Shown one piece after another: positions 1 through 5,701 of a stretch of 5,774 bases of DNA (its first letter is position 1; each line of letters starts with the position of its first letter). The notes beneath the pieces were generated by a model. It ran no database searches and was not told the origin of the DNA. It saw only the letters and a program-made list of their open reading frames with translations. Origin of the DNA: an uncultured Eubacteriales bacterium (lineage in GTDB: Bacteria; Bacillota; Clostridia; Lachnospirales; Bianqueaceae). Both the position numbers and the translations under genes were made by a program. The stretch lies in assembly GCA_900322165.1 (NCBI GenBank), contig ONYR01000025.1, forward strand, positions 1-5,774. The letters run 5' to 3'.

Positions 1-66
1 GAGGGCGGCTACAACCTTGTCGCGATGGAGATGATCGAAAACCGGGTCATGGCCCATTTGTCCTAA
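1..66 (+). CDS. C-terminal end of an unidentified upstream gene (partial)
   Basis: An open frame enters from the left edge in frame 1 and ends at TAA 64-66, giving 21 residues that begin EGGYNLVAMEM and end RVMAHLS. The codon choice (GGC, ATC, GTC, CTT) resembles the genes downstream, so this is likely a genuine gene end. Too little is left to name it. The EGGYNL motif about 20 residues from the C-terminus is reminiscent of the last strand and helix of histone-deacetylase/acetylpolyamine-amidohydrolase-like proteins, but this is a weak resemblance and I do not assign it. The strong promoter 18 bases after its stop, and the riboswitch terminator beyond that, suggest it is transcribed separately from the gcv operon. 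Confidence 0.6.
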   Translation, partial: EGGYNLVAMEMIENRVMAHLS

Positions 67-84
67 AGATAACAATCTTTCTGT

Positions 85-113
85 TGGACACTGCCTGTTG
101 TTTTTGCTATAAT
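85..113 (+). promoter_or_regulatory. Housekeeping-type promoter of the gcv operon, extended -10
   Basis: The -35 element TGGACA (85-90) matches TTGACA at five of six positions. The -10 element TATAAT (108-113) is a perfect match, preceded by TGC (105-107), which makes it an extended -10. The spacer is exactly 17 bp. A start site about 7 bases downstream (120-121) would place the riboswitch at the very 5' end of the transcript. The base strength looks high and no operator is evident, so control is expected mainly after initiation, at the riboswitch. Known: this is the consensus for the vegetative sigma factor of Bacillota. Inferred: the start site. Confidence 0.88.
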
Positions 114-131
114 GAAAACAGATCGGGTGAA

Positions 132-206
132 GTCACCGGGAGAGGCTGCAAAGGATCTGCAGGCAGAACCGAAGGGGTAATACTCTCAGGTAAAAGGACC
201 GGCGAC
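132..206 (+). promoter_or_regulatory. Glycine aptamer 1
   Basis: P1 pairs 132-139 with 199-206 (seven of eight positions, one A-C mismatch). P2 pairs GAGAG 140-144 with CTCTC 183-187. P3 is the hairpin 146-150/158-162. The ACCGAAG core is at 168-174, and the 3' core reads CAGGTAAAAGGAC (187-199), the canonical glycine-pocket strand. This aptamer looks fully consensus and should bind glycine. Confidence 0.92.
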
Positions 207-214
207 TGACGACT

Positions 215-304
215 CTCCGGAGAGATGAACGTCACCGAAGAAGCAATCCGGCAAATGGCTGAACCGCAGCTGACACCGGAGAATCTTTCAGGTTGAATAC
301 GGAG
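215..304 (+). promoter_or_regulatory. Glycine aptamer 2, adjoining the expression platform
   Basis: P1 pairs CTCCG 215-219 with CGGAG 300-304. P2 pairs GAGAGAT 220-226 with ATCTTTC 283-289, including one G-U pair. The ACCGAAG core is at 234-240, and an extended arm pairs TCCGG 247-251 with CCGGA 276-280, capped by GCTG/CAGC (258-261/267-270). The 3' core reads CAGGTTGAATAC (289-300), which departs from the GGTAAAAGGAC form seen in aptamer 1. The P1 3' strand overlaps the left arm of the terminator, so this aptamer is the one coupled to the transcription decision. Confidence 0.87.
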
Positions 305-330
305 CGTGCTTTGTTAAGCACGCTCTTTTT
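302..330 (+). terminator. Riboswitch-controlled intrinsic terminator
   Basis: A perfect 10-bp GC-containing stem pairs 302-311 with 316-325 across a TGTT loop, followed directly by TTTTT (326-330). It lies 60 bases before gcvT and after the aptamers, so it must act as an attenuator and not as an operon end. Bases 302-304 are also the 3' side of aptamer 2 P1, so P1 and the full terminator stem compete. Without glycine the terminator should form. With glycine, P1 should hold back the foot of the stem and allow readthrough. Confidence 0.93.
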
Positions 331-389
331 GTTGCTTCAAAAGAGGCATTGCTCTCCCTTGCTCCAAAACCTTACATCAGGAGGTCTTT

Positions 390-1463
390 ATGGACAAAAA
401 AACACCCCTTTACGCTTGCCATGAGGCACTTGGCGGCAAGATCGTTCCGTTCGGCGGTTTCCTGCTCCCGGTGCAGTATCCGACCGGTATCAATGCGGAA
501 CATATGACGGTTCGCGAGCATGCGGGCATCTTCGATGTCAGCCATATGGGCGAGGCCCTTTTGGAGGGGCCGGACGCAGTGAAGAACCTCAACCGCATCC
601 TTACCAACCGCTTCGGCAAACTCGCGATCGGCGGCTGCCGCTACACGATCATGCTCTACGAGGACGCCGGCTGTGTGGACGATCTGATCGTCTACCGCCG
701 CGGCGAGGACCGCTTCCTGCTCATCCTGAACGCAGCCAACGCCGACAAGGACGTTGCCTGGATCAAGGATCATCTCGAAGGCGATGTCACCTTTGAAAAC
801 ATCTCCGACAAGGTCGGTCAGATCGCCCTTCAGGGTCCTGAGAGCAAGGAAGTCATTGCCAAGCTCACCAACGTGGAAGCGCTCCCGACAAAGTATTACA
901 CCTTCAAGGAAAACCTGACGGTGGCCGGGGTCAACTGTCTTGTCTCCCGCACTGGCTACACCGGTGAATTCGGCTACGAGATCTACATGAAAGCCGAAGA
1001 CGCGCCTACCGTATGGAAAGCCCTGCTTGAAGCCGGCGCTCTGCCCTGCGGACTCGGCGCACGCGATACGCTCCGTCTTGAGGCGAGCATGCCTCTCTAT
1101 GGTCATGAGCTCAGCGATAAGATCGATCCGCTCTCGGCCGGTCTTTCGTTCGTTGTCAAGCTTGATAAGCCGTTCATCGGGCGCGATGCCCTGCTTGCCA
1201 AGGGCGAGCCGAAATGTGTCCGTGTCGGACTGAAAGCGATCGACCGCGGCGTGCTGCGCGAGCATCAGGACATCTACCTTGGCGAAGAAAAGGTCGGTGT
1301 CACCTCGTCCGGCACGATGATCCCCGGCAAACGCCAGTCGTTCGCAATGGGCTATGTTGCCAGGGAGCATGCGGAAGTTGGGACCGTACTTGAGGTCGAT
1401 GTCCGCGGACGCCGCATCAAAGCCGAGATCGTTCCGATGCCCTTCTACAACGCAGCGAAATAA
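390..1463 (+). CDS. gcvT: Glycine cleavage system T-protein (aminomethyltransferase)
   Basis: A cytoplasmic enzyme of 357 residues that takes the aminomethyl group from the lipoyl arm of GcvH, releases ammonia and forms 5,10-methylenetetrahydrofolate (family knowledge). The whole protein matches the family in length and order. The folate-binding N-terminal part includes EHMTVREHAGIFDVSHMGE (37-55) and the VDDLIVYR segment with Asp97-Asp98, where the catalytic aspartate of the family lies. TGYTGEFGYEIY is at 188-199 and GLGARDTLRLEASMPLYGHE at 221-240. The C-terminal barrel ends with the usual PFY. The start is supported by AGGAGG at 379-384, five bases before the ATG. It is the first gene after the riboswitch terminator and is followed by a 72-base gap to gcvH. 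No truncation or missing key residue is seen. Other folate-dependent paralogues (YgfZ-like) are unlikely given the motifs and the operon. Confidence 0.97.
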   Translation: MDKKTPLYACHEALGGKIVPFGGFLLPVQYPTGINAEHMTVREHAGIFDVSHMGEALLEGPDAVKNLNRILTNRFGKLAIGGCRYTIMLYEDAGCVDDLIVYRRGEDRFLLILNAANADKDVAWIKDHLEGDVTFENISDKVGQIALQGPESKEVIAKLTNVEALPTKYYTFKENLTVAGVNCLVSRTGYTGEFGYEIYMKAEDAPTVWKALLEAGALPCGLGARDTLRLEASMPLYGHELSDKIDPLSAGLSFVVKLDKPFIGRDALLAKGEPKCVRVGLKAIDRGVLREHQDIYLGEEKVGVTSSGTMIPGKRQSFAMGYVAREHAEVGTVLEVDVRGRRIKAEIVPMPFYNAAK

Positions 1464-1535
1464 GCCTGCGCCAACCGATTCCGTTCAGCAAGTAAAATCA
1501 CGATACAAATCATATTTTCTACAGGAGGTACCCTC

Positions 1536-1916
1536 ATGAAAACCTTATCCAACCTGAAGTATTCCAAGACCCATGAGTGGGTGGAATTCCTTGAAGACGG
1601 CCATGTCCGCATCGGCATCACCGACTATGCGCAGGACGCGCTTGGTGATCTTGTTTACGTAAACCTTCCAATCGAGGGCGACACATTCGACGCAGGCGAA
1701 GTCTTCGGTGATCTTGAGAGCGTCAAGGCCGTTTCCGATCTGTATACTCCGGTCGCCGGAACGGTTGCCGCAGTCAACGAAGACCTGCTCGATGCACCGG
1801 AAACGATGAATCAGGATCCGTACGGTGCCTGGATCATCGAACTTTCTGACATCGGTGAGACCGAGGAGCTCCTGGACGACGCAGCGTACGAAGCTCTCTG
1901 CGCCGAAGAAGCTTAA
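1536..1916 (+). CDS. gcvH: Glycine cleavage system H-protein (lipoyl carrier)
   Basis: A small acidic carrier of 126 residues, the usual length for GcvH. Its lipoylated lysine shuttles the aminomethyl group from P-protein to T-protein and is then reoxidised by L-protein. The N-terminus reads LKYSKTHEWVE (7-17), and GITDYAQDALGDLVYVNLP (27-45) is the family signature. The lipoyl site is in GDLESVKAVSDLYTPVAG, with Lys64 as the modified residue. NEDLLDAPETMNQDPYG (81-97) follows, and the C-terminus has the usual GAWIIEL strand. AGGAGGT at 1523-1529 precedes the ATG by six bases. The 72-base gap after gcvT is more AT-rich than the genes and holds no convincing promoter or terminator. A lipoyl-relay role for other proteins is possible in Bacillota, but the operon context makes glycine cleavage the primary job. 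Confidence 0.97.
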   Translation: MKTLSNLKYSKTHEWVEFLEDGHVRIGITDYAQDALGDLVYVNLPIEGDTFDAGEVFGDLESVKAVSDLYTPVAGTVAAVNEDLLDAPETMNQDPYGAWIIELSDIGETEELLDDAAYEALCAEEA

Positions 1917-1921
1917 GGAGG
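1915..1921 (+). promoter_or_regulatory. Shine-Dalgarno site fixing the gcvPA start
   Basis: AAGGAGG (1915-1921) overlaps the gcvH stop codon and sits five bases before ATG 1927. The same reading frame is open back to an ATG at 1825 inside gcvH, but that ATG has no comparable site, and the extra 34 residues it would add (with runs such as SVRPRSSWTT) do not look like P-protein. The start is therefore 1927. Confidence 0.9.
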
Positions 1922-1926
1922 ATATC

Positions 1927-3270
1927 ATGGGAAGCTTTGTTCCTTCAACGCTTGAAGAGCGGAAGGAAATGCTCGAGGCCGTCGGCGTAAAGTCTTATGA
2001 TGAGCTTTACAAAGATGTGCCGGAATCGATCCGTCTTGGCGAAAACGGACTGAAGCTTGAGGATGGTGTTTCCGAGCTCGAAGCGCTTTCGAAAATGGAA
2101 GCGCTCGCCGAGAAGAACCATGCGTTCAAAGCGGTCTTCCGAGGCGCCGGCTCCTACCATCACTACATTCCGGCCATCGTCAAACGTGTCACCTCCAAAG
2201 AGCAGTTCCTTACCGCCTACACGCCTTATCAGGCTGAGATCAGCCAGGGCGTGCTGCAGTCCATTTTTGAATATCAGACCCTGATCTGCCGCCTGACCGG
2301 CATGGATACCGCGAACGCTTCCGTCTATGATGGAGCCTCCGCCGCTGCCGAGGCTGCTGCCATGTGCCGCGACCGCAAGCGTCACCGTGTGCTTGTCTCT
2401 GGTGCGGTTAACCCGCAGGTCATTGAGACCGTCAAGACCTATGCCTGGGGCGTACTTTCGATTGAAGAAAACCTCGCTCATCCGGATCACCTTGTCACGG
2501 TCCTCTCCCCCGAGGATGGCCGTACCGACCCGGAGCAGCTCCGCGCCGCCCTCACGCCGGACACCGCCTGCGTGATCGTCCAGCAGCCGAACTTCTACGG
2601 CCAGCTTGAGGATATCGAAGCGATTGCGAAGGTCACCCATGAAGCCGGTGCCAAGCTTATCGTTTCGGTCAACCCGATCGCTGCAGCCGTTCTGAAAACG
2701 CCTCGCGAGCTTGGTGCGGACATCGCCATCGGCGAAGGCCAGCCTCTCGGCATGCCGATGGGCTTCGGCGGTCCCTACCTTGGCTTTATGGCCGCCACCA
2801 AAGACATGATGCGTAAGCTCCCCGGACGTATTGTCGGTGAAACGATCGACAGCCAGGGCAGACGCTGCTACGTGTTGACCCTTCAGGCCAGAGAACAGCA
2901 TATCCGCCGCGAAAAGGCTTCGAGCAACATCTGCTCGAACGAAGCCCTCTGCGCGATGACCGCAGCCGCCTATCTCGAGGCCATGGGCCCGAAAGGCCTG
3001 CAGGACACCGCGATCCTCTGCGCGTCCAAGGCTCATTACCTTGCTTCTGAACTTGCAAAAATCGGCTATAAGGCGCTCAATAAAGGTGAATTCTTCCATG
3101 AATTCGTCACCGCCTGCCCGAGCGAGGAAGCGATCCGGCGTCTTCAGGAAGCCGACATTCTGCCGGGTCTTCCGATCGAAGGCGGCATGCTTTGGTGCGC
3201 CACCGAGCTTTGCACCAGGGAACAGATGGACAAGGCAGTCCGAATCATTAAGGAGGTGGAAGGACGATGA
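1927..3270 (+). CDS. gcvPA: Glycine dehydrogenase (decarboxylating) subunit 1, P-protein N-terminal half
   Basis: A protein of 447 residues, the usual size for the alpha subunit of the split P-protein. It pairs with GcvPB to form the PLP-dependent decarboxylase that acts on glycine and loads CO2-free aminomethyl onto GcvH. Family hallmarks in order are FVPSTLEERKEML near the N-terminus, FRGAGSYHHYIPAIV (71-85), YTPYQAEISQG (98-108), TGMDTANASVYDGASAAAEA (124-143), GEGQPLGMPMGFGGPYLGF (269-287) and REQHIRREKASSNICSN (322-338). The fold is that of an aminotransferase-class protein, but this half carries no PLP lysine, as expected: the Schiff-base lysine lies in GcvPB. The start at 1927 is chosen because of the adjacent AAGGAGG. 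Its stop overlaps the gcvPB start by four bases (ATGA at 3267-3270), consistent with coupled translation and equal subunit supply. Confidence 0.96.
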   Translation: MGSFVPSTLEERKEMLEAVGVKSYDELYKDVPESIRLGENGLKLEDGVSELEALSKMEALAEKNHAFKAVFRGAGSYHHYIPAIVKRVTSKEQFLTAYTPYQAEISQGVLQSIFEYQTLICRLTGMDTANASVYDGASAAAEAAAMCRDRKRHRVLVSGAVNPQVIETVKTYAWGVLSIEENLAHPDHLVTVLSPEDGRTDPEQLRAALTPDTACVIVQQPNFYGQLEDIEAIAKVTHEAGAKLIVSVNPIAAAVLKTPRELGADIAIGEGQPLGMPMGFGGPYLGFMAATKDMMRKLPGRIVGETIDSQGRRCYVLTLQAREQHIRREKASSNICSNEALCAMTAAAYLEAMGPKGLQDTAILCASKAHYLASELAKIGYKALNKGEFFHEFVTACPSEEAIRRLQEADILPGLPIEGGMLWCATELCTREQMDKAVRIIKEVEGR

Positions 3271-4700
3271 AACTGATCTTTGAACGCAGCGTTCCCGGAA
3301 GACGTTGTACCCTCCTTCCCTCTTGCGACGTTCCTGTGTGGGAAGTTCCGGCATCCTTAAAGCGCGAAACCGCTCCGAATCTGCCTGAGGTTTCCGAGAT
3401 CGACCTTTCCCGCCATTACACCGAGCTTGGCAAGCAGGTCTACGGTGTCAACGACGGCTTCTATCCGCTCGGCTCCTGCACGATGAAGTACAATCCGGCG
3501 GTCAACGAGGAAGCCTGCAGTCTCCCCGGCTTCACGAATCTGCATCCGCTGCAGCCCGTCGAGACGGTTCAGGGCGCGCTTGAAGCAATCCATGAGACCG
3601 AGCGCATGCTGACCGAAGTTACCGGCATGGACAAGATGACCTTCCAGCCCGCAGCCGGCGCGCACGGTGAATTTACCGGCATGCTCATCATCAAGGCCTA
3701 CCATCAGGCCAGAGGCGACGCGGCTCGCCGCAAGGTCATCGTTCCGGACGCAGCGCATGGCACGAACCCCGCAACCGCAGTCATGTGCGGTTTTGAGGTC
3801 ATCAACCTGCCCTCCAACGAGCACGGTGGCGTGGATCTTGAAAAGCTCAAGGAAGCCGTTGGACCTGATACGGCCGGCCTGATGCTGACGAACCCGAATA
3901 CGCTTGGCATTTTCGACCCCAACATTCTTGAGATCACCCGGATCATCCACGAGGCCGGCGGTCTTTGCTACTACGACGGAGCCAACCTCAACGCGGTCAT
4001 GGGCTATGCTCGTCCCGGCGACATGGGCTTCGACGTCGTGCATCTGAACCTGCACAAGACCTTCTCGACGCCTCACGGTGGCGGCGGTCCCGGTGCCGGT
4101 GCGGTCGGTGTGAAAGCGTTCCTCGCGGATTTCCTGCCGAAGTGCCACGTGACTGAGAAGGATGGAACCTTCACCTTTGAAGATGCTCCGCACACGATCG
4201 GCCATGTCCGCGCGTTCTACGCAAACTTCCTTGTCCAGATGCGTGCCCTCACCTACCTGTATATGATGGGTGGAAACGGTCTGCGTGAGGCGTCCGAGAA
4301 CGCCGTCCTCAACGCGAACTATCTGAAGCACCGCCTCGAGCCCTACTGCAAGGTCGCAAGTGACGGATTCTGCATGCATGAGTTTGTGCTCGATCTTTCC
4401 GAGATCAAGCATGAGACCGGCGTATCCGCGATGGACATTGCCAAGAGCATGCTCGACTATGGCATGCATGCGCCGACCATGTACTTCCCGCTCATCGTGC
4501 ATGAAGCGCTGATGTTCGAGCCGACTGAGACCGAGAGCAAGCAGGTTCTCGACGAGGCCGCGGACATCGTCATCAAGCTTCTGGAGCAGGCGAAGACCGA
4601 TCCGGAGCCGCTTCACAATGCTCCGAGCCACACCCCGATCTCGCGCCCGGACGAAGTTCTCGCAGCCCGCAAGCCGGTGCTGATCCACCCGGAAGCATGA
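3267..4700 (+). CDS. gcvPB: Glycine dehydrogenase (decarboxylating) subunit 2, P-protein C-terminal half
   Basis: A protein of 477 residues, close to the family's usual length, which carries the cofactor site of the split P-protein. The PLP lysine is Lys264 in HLNLHKTFSTPHGGGGPGAG (259-278). The cofactor-contacting YYDGANLNAVMG is at 235-246. Other hallmarks are NDGFYPLGSCTMKYNP (62-77), TFQPAAGAHGEFTG (125-138), PDAAHGTNPATA (160-171) and HAPTMYFPLIVHEALM (401-416). The ATG overlaps the gcvPA stop. An AGGAGG at 3251-3256 lies ten bases upstream, rather far, so reinitiation after gcvPA probably contributes. The stop overlaps the lplA start in the same ATGA way. All key residues are present. 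Splitting of the P-protein into two genes is typical of many Bacillota, whereas Proteobacteria such as E. coli have one long chain. Confidence 0.97.
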   Translation: MKLIFERSVPGRRCTLLPSCDVPVWEVPASLKRETAPNLPEVSEIDLSRHYTELGKQVYGVNDGFYPLGSCTMKYNPAVNEEACSLPGFTNLHPLQPVETVQGALEAIHETERMLTEVTGMDKMTFQPAAGAHGEFTGMLIIKAYHQARGDAARRKVIVPDAAHGTNPATAVMCGFEVINLPSNEHGGVDLEKLKEAVGPDTAGLMLTNPNTLGIFDPNILEITRIIHEAGGLCYYDGANLNAVMGYARPGDMGFDVVHLNLHKTFSTPHGGGGPGAGAVGVKAFLADFLPKCHVTEKDGTFTFEDAPHTIGHVRAFYANFLVQMRALTYLYMMGGNGLREASENAVLNANYLKHRLEPYCKVASDGFCMHEFVLDLSEIKHETGVSAMDIAKSMLDYGMHAPTMYFPLIVHEALMFEPTETESKQVLDEAADIVIKLLEQAKTDPEPLHNAPSHTPISRPDEVLAARKPVLIHPEA

Positions 4701-5692
4701 TCACGCTTCGTGTATTTGAAAGTCATTCCTTCGATCCGAGAATCAACCTCGCGATCGAAGAATGGCTCCTTGATCACACGTCTAAGGACGAGATCTGGCT
4801 GTATCTTTGGCAGAACGAGCACACAATCGTCCTCGGCAAAAACCAGAATGCCTGGTTTGAATGCAATTTAAAAGCCTTCGAAGAAGACGGCGGATCTCTA
4901 GTCCGCCGTCTTTCCGGAGGCGGCTGTGTTTATCACGATCTTGGCAATCTGAATTTCACGTTTTTCGCGTGCGAGAACCACTACGATACGGCTAGACAGA
5001 CGTCCGTCCTCAAGCGAGCGCTCCGCTCGTTCGGGATCGAGGCGGAAGTTTCCGGACGGAATGACGTGCTCGTTGACGGCTGCAAAGTCTCCGGCAATGC
5101 CTACTGCCAAAGAGGCCCCAAGCATTACCATCACGGGACCTTGCTTGTCGACTGTGACTTTTCGAAAATGGCCGCCTACCTGACCCCGCACCGCAAAAAG
5201 CTTGAAGCCAAAGGGGTTTCGTCCGTGGCTTCGCGGGTCATGAACCTGAAGGAGGCTGCCCCGGATCTCACGATCCCGGCACTGAAGAAAGCCCTTGCCA
5301 AGGCTTTTGAGGAAGAATACTCCGGTGAAGCGCTTCACAAAAAAGGCGATGTCCGAGAAGTCTTCCCGATTCCGGTAGATGAACTCTCACCGCTTATTAA
5401 GAAGTATGCCTCCGAGGAATGGACCTTGCATTCTCCTGAGCCGTTTACCTGGCTGTCCGACGTCGTTCGCCTGAGCGAGGACCCTTGCTTCGGGCTCTTT
5501 CAGCTTGGGATAAGCGCCAGAGACGGCCGGATCGTCAAAGCGGTTCTCTACACGGATTCGCTCGACGAAACCTGCAGTCTGCGCACGGAGCAGGTCCTTC
5601 TCTCATTGCCTTTTGACCGTGATACCATCAAGCAAGCCCTTAACGAGGCCGGGCTCGCGCCTCTGACAAACCTGCTTGCATCCTTTTCGTAA
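4697..5692 (+). CDS. lplA: Lipoate-protein ligase A family protein
   Basis: A protein of 331 residues that should activate lipoate with ATP to lipoyl-AMP and attach it to a target lysine, most likely Lys64 of the GcvH encoded in the same operon (target inferred). The catalytic domain shows NLAIEEWLL (17-25), HTIVLGKNQNAW (42-53), the lipoyl-AMP loop VRRLSGGGCVYHDLGNLNF (69-87) and the catalytic-lysine motif DGCKVSGNAY (127-136) with Lys130. HYHHGTLLVDCDF (143-155) and GVSSVASRV (173-181) follow. The presence of the catalytic lysine and of a C-terminal accessory domain (about 245-331) favours a one-protein ATP-dependent ligase over an octanoyl or lipoyl transferase of the LipM/LipL type. A cysteine (77) stands where alanine is common after SGGG. 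There is no good ribosome binding site, and the ATG overlaps the gcvPB stop, so its translation probably depends on gcvPB. Confidence 0.93.
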   Translation: MITLRVFESHSFDPRINLAIEEWLLDHTSKDEIWLYLWQNEHTIVLGKNQNAWFECNLKAFEEDGGSLVRRLSGGGCVYHDLGNLNFTFFACENHYDTARQTSVLKRALRSFGIEAEVSGRNDVLVDGCKVSGNAYCQRGPKHYHHGTLLVDCDFSKMAAYLTPHRKKLEAKGVSSVASRVMNLKEAAPDLTIPALKKALAKAFEEEYSGEALHKKGDVREVFPIPVDELSPLIKKYASEEWTLHSPEPFTWLSDVVRLSEDPCFGLFQLGISARDGRIVKAVLYTDSLDETCSLRTEQVLLSLPFDRDTIKQALNEAGLAPLTNLLASFS

Positions 5693-5701
5693 GGAGTTTC
5701 T

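Larger units (their letters stand above)
121..306 (+). promoter_or_regulatory. Tandem (two-aptamer) glycine riboswitch controlling the gcv operon
   Basis: Two glycine aptamers lie head to tail in the untranslated leader, each with a GAGAG-type P2 strand, the conserved ACCGAAG core (168-174 and 234-240) and a CAGG-containing 3' core segment. Upstream leader bases 123-125 (TCG) can pair with linker bases 210-212 (CGA). They are followed by a 3-base bulge (126-128) and sheared G129-A209 and A130-G208 pairs, which is the leader-linker kink-turn known for this class. The second P1 helix runs into the terminator at 302-330. Glycine riboswitches commonly precede gcvT operons and act as ON switches, and the arrangement here fits that. 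This leader accounts for the whole 323-base gene-free stretch between the upstream gene and gcvT. Pairings were made by eye. Confidence 0.96.

Noticed and set aside
65..80. Small hairpin AAAGAT-AACA-ATCTTT straight after the upstream stop codon, as a possible terminator.
   Set aside because: The stem is six pairs with only two G-C and has no T-tract after it. It is too weak to call a terminator, though it might still mark the 3' end of the upstream message.
81..100. Direct repeat CTGTTG at 81-86 and 95-100 around the -35 element, as a possible operator.
   Set aside because: The repeat is only six bases, has no symmetry and matches no regulator site I know. Chance is a good explanation, and the riboswitch already explains control.
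332..378. Second hairpin or a sequestering structure between the terminator and the gcvT ribosome binding site.
   Set aside because: Only short stems such as AGAG/CTCT can be drawn. Nothing pairs well with AGGAGG at 379-384, so there is no evidence for additional translational control.
1464..1535. Possible internal promoter in the AT-rich gap between gcvT and gcvH.
   Set aside because: Candidate -10-like strings (TACAAA, TATTTT) have no -35 partner at 16-18 bp spacing. The gap holds only the gcvH ribosome binding site.
1945..4688. Long open frames on the minus strand, antisense to gcvPA and gcvPB (about 469 and 443 codons), and a similar one opposite gcvT.
   Set aside because: They mirror the sense genes almost exactly, have no recognisable family motifs, are rich in His, Arg, Val and Gly as reverse readings of such codons are, and lack ribosome binding sites. 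They are a by-product of codon bias.
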